The notes: a model not told the origin generated them from the letters alone. Shown: positions 31,486 through 41,778, numbered from the stretch's first letter. The stretch: DNA of 64,000 nt from Candidatus Pyrohabitans jungbluthii (GCA_002010065.2 MTMD02000005.1:22180-86179), one strand, 5' to 3'. Program-made: numbers and translations.

Positions 31486-32190
31486 TCAATAAACCTCTAA
31501 GCACGAGCCATAGTCAAGCTTTACCTCACCTTTGCACAGCGCCACTATTGCAGAGGCAACCTCCTCTGGAGAGCGCAGCTTTGAGAAGTCGTCCTCAGGG
31601 TAGAGGGAGCGGTACATCGCTGTATCCGTACCTCCTGGACAGACGGCATAAACTTTAACTTTTGGTGAGACCTCGTACGCGAGGGCTTCGGTTAAGCCAA
31701 GTACGGCGAACTTGCTGGCGCAGTAGGCGCTGAGCTCAGGGAAGCCCATCTTTCCCATGCCGGAGGAGACGTTTACTATGATGCCGCCCCTCTCCAGCAT
31801 GCCGCTGCGCAGCGCTTCGCGGCAGCACAGGAATACGCCCTTTACATTCGTCGCCATTATGTTATCAAACTCCTTCTCATCTGTATCTATTAGTCGCTTT
31901 CGTATCGCCACGCCGGCGTTGTTTATCAGTATCTCTACCCTGCCAAGCTCACTGGCGGCTGCGAACATAGCTTTAACCTGAGCAACGCTGCGAACGTCAG
32001 TGGGTACCGTCAGCGCCTCGCCGCCTTCGTGGGAGATTTCATCTGCCACGCGCTCAAGCTCGCTTCTCGTGCGCGAGGCAAGCACCACCTTGACGCCTTC
32101 CTGTGCGAGGAGCTTGGCTGTGGCAGCGCCTATCCCACGTCCTGCACCTGTGACCACTGCAACCTTTCCCTTGAGCTGCATCTTTCCCAT
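31486..32190 (-). CDS. Short-chain dehydrogenase/reductase
   Basis: A 234-residue classical SDR: VVTGAGRGIGAATAKLLA (NAD(P) loop), ILINNAGVA, IVNVSSGMGKM (catalytic Ser) and SAYCASKFAVLG (YxxxK). An Arg follows the first strand (LASRTRSE), which usually favours NADPH. Substrate cannot be assigned; 3-oxoacyl reductase-like. TATA (TTTATTTAAAT, 32218-32208) about 25 bp upstream of the ATG predicts a leaderless mRNA. Confidence 0.88.
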   Translation of the reverse strand: MGKMQLKGKVAVVTGAGRGIGAATAKLLAQEGVKVVLASRTRSELERVADEISHEGGEALTVPTDVRSVAQVKAMFAAASELGRVEILINNAGVAIRKRLIDTDEKEFDNIMATNVKGVFLCCREALRSGMLERGGIIVNVSSGMGKMGFPELSAYCASKFAVLGLTEALAYEVSPKVKVYAVCPGGTDTAMYRSLYPEDDFSKLRSPEEVASAIVALCKGEVKLDYGSCLEVY

Positions 32191-32261
32191 GTTCCTTTGC
32201 AGGCCGATTTAAATAAAGGTTGTGGAAATACTTATTTATCCTCATAAGCAGAGGCAGAGGC

Positions 32262-34187
32262 ATGTTCGAGATAAAGTATAAAGACGGTGCAGGAAGAGCA
32301 GGTGTGTTCGAAGTTCATGGCAAAAAGCTGGAGACGCCTTACCTCTTCCCTGTAATAAATCCCAAGCGTCAGGTGCTTGATGTAAAGGAGATTGAGAGGC
32401 TTGGCTTTAATGGCATAATCACCAACTCCTACATAATCTACCGCGATCCTGCGCTGAGACAGCGTGCTTTAGAGCGAGGAATCCACGCTCTTATTGGCTT
32501 TGACGGTGTGGTGATGACCGACTCGGGCTCCTTCCAACTATACCAGTATGGCAGGGTTGAGGTCTCTCCCAGTGAGATAGTGCATTTCCAGGATGAGATA
32601 GGCGTGGACATAGGTGTGATTCTTGACATTCCTACACCTCCAGATGTGGGCTATGAGCGTGCGGAGCGGGAGCTTGAGGAGACACTGACCCGTGCCAAGG
32701 AGGCGGCTAGGCTTAGCAGAAAAATGCTCCTCGCAGGCACAGTGCAGGGCTCCACCTATGCTGAGCTAAGGGAGCGCGCAGCTTCAGGAATAGCAGCGCT
32801 GGGTTTCGACGTGCATGCAATAGGGGGCGTGGTTCCCCTCATGGAGGAGTACCGCTTCGCCGACCTCGCAAGGGTAATCCTCCATGCGAAGCTTAAGCTG
32901 GGGCATGCGAAGCCGGTGCATCTATTTGGTGCTGGGCATCCCATAGTATTTGCCTTCGCCTCGCTCTTGGGATGCGACCTCTTTGACAGCGCCTCCTATG
33001 CCCTCTACGCCAGGGATGGGCGCTACATCACCGCGAGGGGTACGTATAAGCTTGAGGAGCTTCACGAACTTCCCTGCTCGTGTGAGGTTTGTGCAGAGCA
33101 CTCTGCAAGGGAGCTTAAGGGCTTAGAGGCAGAAGAACGCGAACAGCTGCTGGCGAAGCACAACCTCATCGCCTGCCTGGAGGAGATAAAACGCGTGAGG
33201 CAGGCGATATACGAGGGCTCGCTGTGGGAGCTTGTGGAGCAGCGAGCGAGGGCGCATCCAGCATTGCTCGAGGCGCTGCGTGTCCTTAAGGGCTATTCGC
33301 CCCAGCTTGAACGCCTGGAGCCCGTGACAAAGCGCTCAGCCTTTTTCTACTCAGGCATGGAATCACTCTCGCGTCCGGCAGTGGCGAGGCACATTGAGAG
33401 GCTTTCCTGGATTGAGCGCGTGGGTAAAGAGCTTGTGCTTTTGCCCGACTGCGAGAAGCCGTACTCGCGCACCTATCGCTTGGCGAGCAGTGAGCGCTAC
33501 CACGTATGCATAGCCTCGCCGGTCTTTGGGATAATCCCCCTGGAGATTGAGGAGACGTACCCCTTAACCCAGCATGAGGGTGTTGCTACGCTTGACAGGG
33601 AGCAGCTAGCCTTCATGCGTCGTGTTATAGCTGAGTACGCTCAGCGTTTTACAAAGGTGCATTACCACACTAGCTTGGAATTTCTGGGCATCGAAGGCGA
33701 AGCTTTCGACGAAGTTTCGCAATTTCGCTTTGCTGGCGGGGAGGAGCTTAAGCTGCGAGCCCTCGCTGATTACCAGCTTGGCAAGGGCGCGGGCGAGGTG
33801 CTATTCGCTGGCGCCAGGGCAGAGTACTCCAGGCGTACCGGCAGAATAAGGCGCGCTTTTGTTGATGGCGAACTAGTAGCGACGCTGCGCGCCAGCGACG
33901 GTATAGTTGTGCCGACCATAGCTGGAGCAGAGCGCCTGCTTCGCCTTCGCTACCCGCGATGCCGTGTCGTCGTTGCAGAAGAAGCCAGGCAATTCGCAAA
34001 AGAGGGTAAGAGCGTTTTTGCGAAGTTCGTTGTAGATTGCGACCCCGAGATAAGGGCTATGCAGGAAGTTGTTGTGGTGGATGAAAGCGATGAGCTTTTA
34101 GCCACGGGCACATCGCTGCTGAGCGCCGAGGAAATGCTGGAGTTTGAGCGTGGGATAGCTGTAAAGCCGAGGCACAGGAGGCGTTAG
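32262..34187 (+). CDS. tgtA: Archaeosine tRNA-guanine transglycosylase
   Basis: About 641 residues. It exchanges guanine 15 of archaeal tRNA for preQ0, the first step to archaeosine. Seen: VVMTDSGSFQLYQYG (catalytic Asp and base pocket), GVILDIPTPPD (second Asp), ALGFDVHAIGGVVPL, and the zinc site CSCEVC with His downstream. The C-terminal part ends in a PUA domain (VVVDESDELLATGTSLLSA). The frame opens at 32220, but TATA CTTATTTATC (32230-32239) and GAGGCAGAGG place the start at ATG 32262. Full length for the archaeal enzyme. Confidence 0.95.
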   Translation: MFEIKYKDGAGRAGVFEVHGKKLETPYLFPVINPKRQVLDVKEIERLGFNGIITNSYIIYRDPALRQRALERGIHALIGFDGVVMTDSGSFQLYQYGRVEVSPSEIVHFQDEIGVDIGVILDIPTPPDVGYERAERELEETLTRAKEAARLSRKMLLAGTVQGSTYAELRERAASGIAALGFDVHAIGGVVPLMEEYRFADLARVILHAKLKLGHAKPVHLFGAGHPIVFAFASLLGCDLFDSASYALYARDGRYITARGTYKLEELHELPCSCEVCAEHSARELKGLEAEEREQLLAKHNLIACLEEIKRVRQAIYEGSLWELVEQRARAHPALLEALRVLKGYSPQLERLEPVTKRSAFFYSGMESLSRPAVARHIERLSWIERVGKELVLLPDCEKPYSRTYRLASSERYHVCIASPVFGIIPLEIEETYPLTQHEGVATLDREQLAFMRRVIAEYAQRFTKVHYHTSLEFLGIEGEAFDEVSQFRFAGGEELKLRALADYQLGKGAGEVLFAGARAEYSRRTGRIRRAFVDGELVATLRASDGIVVPTIAGAERLLRLRYPRCRVVVAEEARQFAKEGKSVFAKFVVDCDPEIRAMQEVVVVDESDELLATGTSLLSAEEMLEFERGIAVKPRHRRR

Positions 34188-34188
34188 C

Positions 34189-34965
34189 TTGAAGGCTGCG
34201 CGGGTGCTTCGCGAGGCACTGGCGCTTCTCCGCGCGGAGCCCAAGCTTTTCGTACCCCGAATCGCCACTACCTTCATCTATACCGCCTTTCTGCTCTACC
34301 TCAGCAAGGTGCTCTATGAAGTTGTGCTCATGCTTCAGCGTGGCGAAGTGGCTGGAATAAAAGCCCTCGCTCTGCCTTTAGTAGCCAGCCTCCCCGCTAT
34401 TCTCGCGGTGGATATGCTCACCTATGGCATGTACGCCTCACTGGCGGCGCAACATAGGCGTGGTGAGGTCTCCCTTATTCTTGCGCTGAGGCAAGCGCTC
34501 TCGCGGTGGCGAAGCCTCCTGGCGATAGGCGTCGCTGCCCTGCTCTTCGTAGCCTGCGTTTTCCTTATCAGCTCTCTAACCCTAGCCGGCTTCATGTACA
34601 CCCGCTCTGCCCTCTTCGCACTGGTAACCCTGGGGATATCCTTACTTGGCGTTGTGGTTTTTGCGCTGCTCTTCTTCTTTGCCGTGCCGGTGACTGTGCT
34701 CGAGGGCAGGAGCTTTCTCGCCACAATGGAAAGAAGCGCCTCTCTTGGAGTGAGGCGAAGCAGCGAGGTGGTGGCACTGAACCTGTTCTTCATGCTCCTC
34801 ATATTCATAACCATGCTCATAGGCATGGCCACGCAGTTCAGGGGCAAGGCTTTTGCTGCGGGAGTTGTGCTATTCTTAATTGGAAGGCTGATTCAGGCGG
34901 TGGTTTACACCTACATGAGTGTGGTCGCGCCTACGGCTTACCTGCTGGAGGAAGAGGATGGTTGA
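34189..34965 (+). CDS. Polytopic membrane protein of unknown function
   Basis: A 258-residue protein with about six membrane segments. The N-terminus REALALLRAEPKLFVPRI and the pattern of a paired 3-TM repeat resemble archaeal DUF7544/DUF7847-type proteins (SLALRSASLGVRRSSEVV is the second conserved loop). No function is known. It starts at TTG 34189, one base after the tgtA stop, and overlaps the XPF-type gene by 8 bases, so it belongs to the tgtA-xpf operon. Confidence 0.6.
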   Translation: MKAARVLREALALLRAEPKLFVPRIATTFIYTAFLLYLSKVLYEVVLMLQRGEVAGIKALALPLVASLPAILAVDMLTYGMYASLAAQHRRGEVSLILALRQALSRWRSLLAIGVAALLFVACVFLISSLTLAGFMYTRSALFALVTLGISLLGVVVFALLFFFAVPVTVLEGRSFLATMERSASLGVRRSSEVVALNLFFMLLIFITMLIGMATQFRGKAFAAGVVLFLIGRLIQAVVYTYMSVVAPTAYLLEEEDG

Positions 34966-35626
34966 GGTAATTGCGGATGTTCGCGAGCAGGCTTCGCAGG
35001 TGCCTGTACTGCTCCAGGAGCTAGGGGCTAAGGTAAAACTGCGCAGCCTTACTGTCGCCGACTATGTGGTGAGTGAGCGCGTTGGCATAGAGCGCAAGTC
35101 AGCGCGAGACTATCTGTCGTCGCTTTTTTCTGGCAGGCTTTTCGACCAGGCGAGCAGGCTGAGTGAGGCTTATGAAAAGCCGGTGATACTCATCGAAGGC
35201 TACTTAGAGGAGGAGCTCGACTGGTTCAATAACTTCTCTGCCATATGGGGTAGCCTCTTTTCGCTTAGCCTCGACATGGGCGTAACGGTACTTCAGGCAA
35301 AAGACCAGGCGTCTGTGGCTAGGGCGATTCTCACCCTTGCAAGGAGGGAGCAGGAGGAGCGGCGCTCAAAGCCGAGGATTAGAGCTAAGCCCAGAATGCT
35401 GAGCATGGATGAAAAACAGGTGTTCTTGGTGAGCGGGCTGCCTAGCGTTGGTACAGAGCTCGCAGAGCGCCTGCTCGCCCATTTCCGTACGCCGCGAAGA
35501 GTTTTCGCCGCAAAGGAAAGGGAGCTGGTGAAGGTGCCGGGGATAGGCAGGAAAAAGGCTCGCAGCATAGCGAGGGTACTCGACTCAGAGTTCCGCTCTT
35601 TTAAGCAGGCTTCGCTGGAGGAGTGA
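34958..35626 (+). CDS. XPF/Hef-type structure-specific endonuclease
   Basis: About 222 residues: an ERCC4 nuclease domain (VIADVREQ, then VGIERKSARDYLSSL with the ERKxxxD motif) and a C-terminal helix-hairpin-helix pair (LPSVGTELAERLLAHF and VKVPGIGRKKARSIARV). It is the short form without the helicase part of Hef. It would cut branched DNA in repair, normally as a dimer with PCNA. GGAGGAAGAGG precedes ATG 34958. Confidence 0.9.
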   Translation: MVEVIADVREQASQVPVLLQELGAKVKLRSLTVADYVVSERVGIERKSARDYLSSLFSGRLFDQASRLSEAYEKPVILIEGYLEEELDWFNNFSAIWGSLFSLSLDMGVTVLQAKDQASVARAILTLARREQEERRSKPRIRAKPRMLSMDEKQVFLVSGLPSVGTELAERLLAHFRTPRRVFAAKERELVKVPGIGRKKARSIARVLDSEFRSFKQASLEE

Positions 35627-36072
35627 GCTTGCCGAGGGATGAGGTGCATGTCATTGTGGGCGTGGTTGTGCTTATCCCAGTGCTGCACCTTGCTTGGGAG
35701 CGCCTCTCCCCCAGTGATGTGCTCCTTTTTACCCTCGCCTACCTGTTCAGTCTGCTGTGGCTTTCCCCTGACTTGGACCTGGATAAGGGCTCCAGAAGCA
35801 TGCGTCGCTGGGGCATACTTGCGGCGATATGGGTGCCCTACGCAAAACTAATGCGCCATCGCGGGCTGAGCCACAGCCTTTTTGCGGGTTTCGTCACGAG
35901 GCTTGCCTACCTGGCGGTGTTTCTCCTGCCCGTCATCTCTCTCATTGATCGTGGGCTTAACCTTAATCTCAGCGCCGCAAGCGTGGGTGTTTTTGTTCTA
36001 GGGATGTGGGTTCCCCATGCTCTCCACGTGCTCCTCGACAGGCTCGACGAAGCTCTCGGAGGAAGGCTCTAG
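35623..36072 (+). CDS. Metal-binding-motif membrane protein (DUF2227/DUF457-like)
   Basis: A 149-residue protein with about four membrane segments and polar motifs typical of metal-dependent YdjM-like proteins: LWLSPDLDLDKGS and MRHRGLSHSLFAG, plus VPHALHVLLDRLDE. His and Asp residues could bind a metal in the membrane; function unknown. GTG 35623 overlaps the xpf stop by 4 bases. Converges with a PLD gene and overlaps it by 4 bases. Confidence 0.65.
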   Translation: MSLPRDEVHVIVGVVVLIPVLHLAWERLSPSDVLLFTLAYLFSLLWLSPDLDLDKGSRSMRRWGILAAIWVPYAKLMRHRGLSHSLFAGFVTRLAYLAVFLLPVISLIDRGLNLNLSAASVGVFVLGMWVPHALHVLLDRLDEALGGRL

Positions 36073-37274
36073 CGGCGGCTGCGCAGCCTAATCGCTAAAG
36101 CTAGGAGTAGTACTGCAAGCACTGCAAAAATCGCCAGGTTCTGTTTGCTTCTATCATCCCCGCTCCTCTCCCAGTCCTCTAAGAAAAGTTTCTCGAAATA
36201 GCGCGCTGGCGAGCCGTAGATTATCACATTCACCTCGCGGTTCTTCTTGGGCGAGTGCTCATTCCAGTTCATGCTTCCCAGCATCACAGCTTTGCCGTCG
36301 ACCACCATGCCCTTGAGGTGGTACTTCTTGATTTTGTTATTTGTCTTAGCGAGGCGTGCCTCAAGCGGGAGGTTCTCTCTCTGCGCGATCTCATTCACAT
36401 AGCGAACGGTGCGCAGGTTGCTCCTAGGGTCATCTTCCTTCACATGGTACCAGGTGGAGTCCAGAAGTATCTTTACCTCCACACCACGACGAGCCGCATT
36501 TATCGCCTCCTCTAGGAAGAGATTGGGCGTTGTAGCAGGCGAGCCCTCCTTTGTTTTGCCCCAGTAGGTGTATATGTAGAATTGCTCTATGTAGATAGAG
36601 CGGTTCGCACTTCTAAGCAGGGCAAGCGTGGCGTCTATCGCATTCTCAGGGGCAATAACCGCAACCACAGGGAAATTGCCCATGAAGCTCCTTCCGGTAA
36701 AGCGGGCTTTCGTCTCGCTCATGGCTAAGTCAGCGCCTTCCTTGCCTTGGTATCTCACGCTTTGCCTGAGGTCTGCGAAGAAAATCTCTGCGAGAAATCT
36801 TGATAGCTCCTCGCTTGCAAGGATAGCGCCCCACCCACGGTTGCCCTTCCCATACACTGGAAACCCGCTGTCACCAAAATTTTCAGTGGTTATCAGAACG
36901 CTTGCATTGTCTGCAATGGCGTACTTAGCATGGTTAAACCTCAGCTTGCCGTCGTAAAGATAGACCTCTGCCCCATTCGCGGCAAGCGTGCTGAGAAGCA
37001 TGCGCTCCTTCTCCGGCATACCTCCGGCTGGTGCCTTGTCAACCATAACCACGACCTGGGTGCCCTCTTCAAGTTCCCTGAGCAGCGCCCCCGCTATCTC
37101 TTCGCTGGTGAATGTGTAAACGTTAATATAGAGCGAGGTGTTTGAAGAGTCTATGAAGCTGGTAAGTGTGGCAAGCGCTGACTCTGGCGAGGAGAATGCT
37201 GTAACCTGTGTGGCGGTGAATTCCGTTGAGTATGCGCATGGGAGCAGGAGTAGTATGAGGAGTATGTATCTCAT
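36069..37274 (-). CDS. Exported two-domain phospholipase D-like protein
   Basis: A 401-residue protein with an N-terminal signal peptide, two PLD (HKD) domains and a C-terminal membrane anchor followed by RLRSRR. First HKD: FNHAKYAIADNASVL (His, Lys, Asp) with TTENFGDSGF; second: YHLKGMVVDGKAVMLGSMNWNEHS. The catalytic domains should face outside. PLD-fold enzymes act as nucleases or phospholipid-processing enzymes; substrate unknown here. ATG at 37274 follows an AT-rich stretch. Confidence 0.8.
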   Translation of the reverse strand: MRYILLILLLLPCAYSTEFTATQVTAFSSPESALATLTSFIDSSNTSLYINVYTFTSEEIAGALLRELEEGTQVVVMVDKAPAGGMPEKERMLLSTLAANGAEVYLYDGKLRFNHAKYAIADNASVLITTENFGDSGFPVYGKGNRGWGAILASEELSRFLAEIFFADLRQSVRYQGKEGADLAMSETKARFTGRSFMGNFPVVAVIAPENAIDATLALLRSANRSIYIEQFYIYTYWGKTKEGSPATTPNLFLEEAINAARRGVEVKILLDSTWYHVKEDDPRSNLRTVRYVNEIAQRENLPLEARLAKTNNKIKKYHLKGMVVDGKAVMLGSMNWNEHSPKKNREVNVIIYGSPARYFEKLFLEDWERSGDDRSKQNLAIFAVLAVLLLALAIRLRSRR

Positions 37275-37363
37275 TGTCTAAAGTATTTCAATACTCGATA
37301 AAAAGGTTCACCCATCAAAAGAATTAAAAATTTTGACGCCTATATAAGAGAAGGTTGCCCCGC

Positions 37364-39046
37364 ATGAAAGATGCGAACTTTAAGCTCTGGAAAGATGTTG
37401 TAGAAAACCTGGATGAGGCTGTGCATGTAATCAACAGAGATTTTAAGATAGTCCTCGCCAACCGTAGGCTCGCTGAACTTGTGGGTCTGCAGAAGGAGGA
37501 AATAACAGGAAAGAAGCTTTTTGAGCTTTTTCCTGCAGAGAAGGGGGTTGAGAGGGAGTACTTAGAGGTTTTTAACTCGGGAGAGGGATTGCGAACCACC
37601 GAAAGAATGGTATTTGGAGGTAAAGAGTACTACATGAGGACAACAAAGCTCCCTCTTGACCTGAAGGGTGAGAGGCTTGTTTTAACAATTATTCGCGATG
37701 TAACTGATGAAGAACTCGCCAAAAAGGAAATATTGAAACTTAAAAACTTTAGTGATAGTATTTTTGAGAGTATATCCACTGGAATAATGGTCCTCGACAG
37801 AGATTTTAAGATAAGGGCTATGAATGCATACCAAGTGGAGCACATGCGCAGGTTTGGAAAGCTTAATATAAATCGTGAGGAGGTAATCGGGAAGCATTTC
37901 AGTGAGATAAGCACGCTGCTAGAGGAGGAGCATCGCGGCGAAAGCTTCAGGGAGCTTTTCAGACGTGTGCTGGAGCAAGGCGAGGTTATAAAGATTTACA
38001 ACCATGAGCATCGCTCAAAGGCAGGGGCTACAGTTTATCTAAACTTTACGCTTCAGCCCTTGAGAGGAGCAGGCGGTGAAATAGAGGGGGTAGTACTTCT
38101 CAGTGAGGATGCCACCGAAAAAGCTATGCTGGAGCAGGAGGTTGAGCAGAGCAGGGACTTTCTCAAGAGAATACTTGAAAGCCTAGGTCAGGGTGTCGTC
38201 GTTGTAGACCGGGAATTCAGGATTTTAATGTGCAATACAGCCTACACTGAGATGGCTGGGCTAAGCAGGGAAGAGATTATTGGAAAGAAGTGTTATGAGG
38301 TTGCTCACCTCCGGCAATGGTCATGCGCAGAGGAAAGGGAACTCTGTCCTGCTGTTGAGGTTTTTTCAACCGGAAAGCCCGTAAAGGTTGTGCATGAGCA
38401 TCGCAGAAAAGACGGGAGTAGCTATTACGCTGAGGTAAACGCGTATCCTCTGAGAAACGATAGGGGTGAAGTGGTTCAGGTTATAGAGATGGTAAACGAC
38501 ATAACAGAGAGATACGAGCTTGAAAAGAAGCTGAGGGAGACGAGGGACTTCCTTAACAATATTGTAAAAAGCTCCGGGGATGCAATAGTAGCAACCGACT
38601 TGGAGGGCAGGATAACCTTCTGGAGCCAGGGAGCAGAGAATTTGTTTGGCTACAAAGCGAAGGAAATGCTGGGTGGGAGCATATACGACCTATATCCTGA
38701 GGAGTTTAAGGTTAAGAGGAAGAGAATGGAGGAGTTCCTCCTAGAGTATCCTGAAAATGCAATAAGAAACTACAGGATGAAGATTTACAAAAAGGACGGT
38801 AAACTTGTGGATATAAGCCTCTCCCTTTCTCTGCTAAAGGATGCAAAGGGCGAGCCCATCGGCATGGTTGGTATATCCAAAGATATAACCAGAGAAGTTA
38901 AGGCTGAAGAGGAACTGAAGCGAAAGATACGTGAGCTTGAGGACTTCTACAACATGGCGATTGGAAGGGAAATAAAGATGATAGAACTCAAAAATGAGAT
39001 TGAGAGGCTGCGTGAGGAGATTCGCAGGTTGCGAGGCGAAGCGTGA
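37364..39046 (+). CDS. Soluble sensor protein with four PAS domains
   Basis: About 560 residues with no kinase domain. Four PAS repeats start near residues 10, 130, 265 and 390 (each with a VVDREFRI or VINRDFKI type strand and a [11 protein letters not shown] or [12 protein letters not shown] helix), and end in coiled coil [19 protein letters not shown]. The third PAS contains [19 protein letters not shown], a Cys pattern that suggests a redox cofactor or disulfide switch. TATA CCTATATAAG (37338-37347) fits ATG 37364. It overlaps the next kinase gene by one base, and probably feeds it signals. Confidence 0.8.
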   Translation: MKDANFKLWKDVVENLDEAVHVINRDFKIVLANRRLAELVGLQKEEITGKKLFELFPAEKGVEREYLEVFNSGEGLRTTERMVFGGKEYYMRTTKLPLDLKGERLVLTIIRDVTDEELAKKEILKLKNFSDSIFESISTGIMVLDRDFKIRAMNAYQVEHMRRFGKLNINREEVIGKHFSEISTLLEEEHRGESFRELFRRVLEQGEVIKIYNHEHRSKAGATVYLNFTLQPLRGAGGEIEGVVLLSEDATEKAMLEQEVEQSRDFLKRILESLGQGVVVVDREFRILMCNTAYTEMAGLSREEIIGKKCYEVAHLRQWSCAEERELCPAVEVFSTGKPVKVVHEHRRKDGSSYYAEVNAYPLRNDRGEVVQVIEMVNDITERYELEKKLRETRDFLNNIVKSSGDAIVATDLEGRITFWSQGAENLFGYKAKEMLGGSIYDLYPEEFKVKRKRMEEFLLEYPENAIRNYRMKIYKKDGKLVDISLSLSLLKDAKGEPIGMVGISKDITREVKAEEELKRKIRELEDFYNMAIGREIKMIELKNEIERLREEIRRLRGEA

Positions 39047-40533
39047 TGCTCAAATTTCTGAGAGAGCTCACTGCGACAATAAAAACTCATAGGCTGAGTA
39101 TTGCAATAGGTGTAAGTGGTTGGCTCCTGCTCATCCTCTATCTCACCTATGAATACAAAGCCATGGCTGGTCTCCGGGGGCTTATTGCTCACCTCACAAG
39201 AATTGACCCCATATTTCTCACATTTCACATTATGATTTTCCTCGCCCCGGTGGTTTCAACAGCTTTCGCCTACCTAGTGAGCAAAAAGATTGAGCTTGAA
39301 GCTGAGCTCAGAAAACACACAGAAGAGCTGATAAAGATAGTCGAGGAGAGAACAACGCAACTTAGGCACTACTCGGAGCATCTGAAGGAGCTTGTGGATG
39401 AGCGCACCGCTGAGCTTCGCGCCATTCTTGTTGCCTCGATGGATGCGGTGATAAATTTCAGCAGCAGGGGCGAGATTCTGATGTGGAGTCGAGGAGCAGA
39501 AGATATCCTCGGCTATAGTGAAGCTGAGGTTGCCGGTGAAGCCTTTGAGAATCTCTTTCCCCCGGAGATTAGGGAGGAGCTAAGGGAACTCATCAAAAAG
39601 GCGAGAATTGAGGGATTTGCAAGGCAGGGAGAACTCAAGATGCGCAGAAAAGACGGAAGCGTTATCGATGTAGAGATGACCTTGACATCCCTGGGTAAGC
39701 TGGGATTCACCGCAATAGTGCGCGACATTACCCAGAGGAAACAATATGAGGAGATGCTCAAGCGCAGCCGGGATGCGTACTTCAATATGCTCCAAGACTT
39801 GGAGAAGGCACATGAGGAACTAAAGTTTGCCTATAATGAGCTTCGGGAGATAGACAGGATTAAAACCGACATAATATCCAATGTAAGCCATGAACTAAAG
39901 ACGCCGCTAACTGTGGCGAGGGGATTTATAGAGCTTGCTATGGGCGAGGCAAATGATAATGTAAAGGGATACCTCAAGAAGGCTGCAGAGGCTCTCGACA
40001 GGCAGAGCCACATAATAGATGACCTGGTGAAGGTTGCAGAGATACACAGGGGTGAAATATCGCTTAATTTCGAAGTGGCCGATATTGAGAATATTATATG
40101 GGAGGTAGTGGAGAGGAAGGAAGATATGGCGGCACGCCACAGGGTTAGAATATATGTGGAGCTTGATAACGGTCTGCCTCCTGTTAAGGTTGACGTCAGC
40201 GGCATTAAGCATGTGCTCAACAACCTACTGGACAATGCGATAAAGTTCAACCGCATAGGGGGGGAGGTGAAGGTAAAGGTAACCAATCCGAAGAGTGGTG
40301 GCTATATAGTAATCTGCATTGAGGACACCGGCATAGGTATAGAAAAGCAGCACCTTGAGAAGATATTCGAGCCTCTGTATCAAGTGGACTCCTCCACCAC
40401 GAGGCGCTACCCAGGCACGGGTATGGGCTTAGCCCTAGCAAAGCGCATGGTGGAACTGCACGGCGGAAGCATATGGGCAGAAAGCGAGCCGGGGAAGGGG
40501 AGCAAGTTCTGCTTTACCCTGCCCGTTGAATAA
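39046..40533 (+). CDS. Membrane PAS-histidine kinase
   Basis: About 495 residues: two N-terminal membrane segments, a coiled coil, one PAS domain ([19 protein letters not shown]), HisKA with [12 protein letters not shown] (phospho-acceptor His) and an ATPase domain ([33 protein letters not shown]). Its ATG overlaps the TGA of the PAS protein (TGATG), so both form a sensory unit. No response regulator gene is adjacent, common for archaeal kinases of this kind. Confidence 0.88.
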   Translation: MLKFLRELTATIKTHRLSIAIGVSGWLLLILYLTYEYKAMAGLRGLIAHLTRIDPIFLTFHIMIFLAPVVSTAFAYLVSKKIELEAELRKHTEELIKIVEERTTQLRHYSEHLKELVDERTAELRAILVASMDAVINFSSRGEILMWSRGAEDILGYSEAEVAGEAFENLFPPEIREELRELIKKARIEGFARQGELKMRRKDGSVIDVEMTLTSLGKLGFTAIVRDITQRKQYEEMLKRSRDAYFNMLQDLEKAHEELKFAYNELREIDRIKTDIISNVSHELKTPLTVARGFIELAMGEANDNVKGYLKKAAEALDRQSHIIDDLVKVAEIHRGEISLNFEVADIENIIWEVVERKEDMAARHRVRIYVELDNGLPPVKVDVSGIKHVLNNLLDNAIKFNRIGGEVKVKVTNPKSGGYIVICIEDTGIGIEKQHLEKIFEPLYQVDSSTTRRYPGTGMGLALAKRMVELHGGSIWAESEPGKGSKFCFTLPVE

Positions 40534-40680
40534 TCAGTGCAGCTTTACTGAGAGGTGCACTAGGAATGCGGCGAAAAGGGCGAGGAGTAGCGCTTTGATA
40601 AGGTCGCCGGAGAATAGCCTCTCCACGGCTATGGTCATGAGCGCAATCGCAGCCAGCTTGATAATATGCTCAAGCTTCAT
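40534..40680 (-). CDS. 48-residue membrane protein of the cytochrome b operon
   Basis: ATG at 40680 overlaps the stop of the subunit IV-like gene by 4 bases; TGA is at 40536-40534. The product begins MKLEHIIKLAAIALMTIAVE, then LIKALLLALFAAFLVHLSV, so two helices or one long one. It is translationally coupled to a cytochrome b module and may be a small subunit of that complex, as PetG/PetL/PetN are. No family recognised. Confidence 0.55.
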   Translation of the reverse strand: MKLEHIIKLAAIALMTIAVERLFSGDLIKALLLALFAAFLVHLSVKLH

Positions 40681-41108
40681 GTTAGTAGCTCAGCGTAACT
40701 GGTTATGTCTGCGGTGTAGGCATAGTAGGCAAGGTAGAGGAGGAGCAGCACGAAAGCAATGCCTGCAATGCTCCAAGCACGCCTTTTCAGGGGGTGCTCT
40801 GCCTCTTCCTCGCCCCTGTCTATAAAGGGGAGAAGTAGTATTACCAGGAGGATAACCACTGGCAGAGCTACAGCCATGCTCTGGTTGGGGGAGATGTTGC
40901 TATCCCAGAAGGCGAGGAAGCCGAAGAGGGGTGAGAGGTACCACTGCGGCTCTATCGCGGTGATTTCACCCACTTTTGCCTCTTCACCAAGAGGTGCAGG
41001 AAAGTAGGCTGCGAGCAGAAGGAGCACACCCAGCACAAAGCTGGCGACACCTAACTCGCGGACCACCTGGTAGGGGAAGAATGGTATCCTTAGCTCCTGC
41101 TTTTTCAT
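40677..41108 (-). CDS. petD: Cytochrome b6f subunit IV-like protein
   Basis: About 143 residues, three membrane helices, corresponding to the C-terminal part of cytochrome b: IPFFPYQVVREL, APLGEEAKVGEITAIEPQWY and LSPLFGFL. The Qo-site motif that reads PEWY in most relatives is PQWY here, so the proton-handling Glu is replaced by Gln. The start is taken at ATG 41108, with GTGAGGTG spaced 7 bases ahead; a GTG at 41117 is an alternative. Together with the b6-like gene upstream it makes a split cytochrome b. Confidence 0.85.
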   Translation of the reverse strand: MKKQELRIPFFPYQVVRELGVASFVLGVLLLLAAYFPAPLGEEAKVGEITAIEPQWYLSPLFGFLAFWDSNISPNQSMAVALPVVILLVILLLPFIDRGEEEAEHPLKRRAWSIAGIAFVLLLLYLAYYAYTADITSYAELLT

Positions 41109-41118
41109 CCTCAACACC

Positions 41119-41778
41119 TCACATGTAGCTCGCTATCCCCTGCCTCCTCACCATGAGGAAATGGATAATCATCAGGGTAAAGGCAGCCATGGGTATGAGG
41201 AAGACATGCAGGAAGTATAGCCTCGTAAGAGTCTCTCCGGTTATCGCCACCTCGCCAAGAAAAACCCTCACCACCCATGCGCCTGCGAAGGGCAGCGATG
41301 CAGGGGCGAGCACCACAACGCTGGTGGCGCCGTAGCTTGCAACGTCCCAGCGCAGGGCATAGCCGCTGAACCCAAAGGTGAAGGTAAGTAAGAGCAGAGC
41401 CACGCCCACTAGCCAGTTCAGCTCCCTAGGCTTGCGGTAGGCGCCCATGAAGTACACCCTGAGCATGTGCAGGAGCACTGCCGCAATCATAACGTTGCCA
41501 GCCCAGTAGTGAAGGCTCCTAACAAGGGAGCCCAGAGGCACTTCATAAGTTATCACCCTCACGCTCTCATACGCGAAGGCTGCATCTGGCAGGTAGTACC
41601 TTGCGAGAGCTATTCCGGTGACCACCTCTACGAGGAAGGCGAGGAAGGCTACGCCACCAAGGCAGTAGACGGGGTTGGCAGCCTGTTTTGGCACCATTTT
41701 GCGCAAAGCACGCTCTATATCGCTGCGAATTCCAAGCCTCTCGTCCAGCCAGTCTATTAGCTTAGTGGTGAGGCTCAT
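41119..41778 (-). CDS. petB: Cytochrome b6-like protein
   Basis: A 219-residue four-helix haem protein. Haem ligands His90, His104, His191 and His206 keep the b6 spacing (14 and 15 apart), in RSLHYWAGN, LLHMLRVY, FLHVFLIP and IIHFLMVRRQG. Cys39 in NPVYCLGGV corresponds to the Cys of cytochrome b6 that holds the extra haem c(n). It is the quinol/quinone-binding half of a b6f-like or bc-like complex in the cell membrane. Neither a Rieske protein nor a cytochrome c or f gene is found in the operon. It overlaps the gene before it by 4 bases. Confidence 0.9.
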   Translation of the reverse strand: MSLTTKLIDWLDERLGIRSDIERALRKMVPKQAANPVYCLGGVAFLAFLVEVVTGIALARYYLPDAAFAYESVRVITYEVPLGSLVRSLHYWAGNVMIAAVLLHMLRVYFMGAYRKPRELNWLVGVALLLLTFTFGFSGYALRWDVASYGATSVVVLAPASLPFAGAWVVRVFLGEVAITGETLTRLYFLHVFLIPMAAFTLMIIHFLMVRRQGIASYM

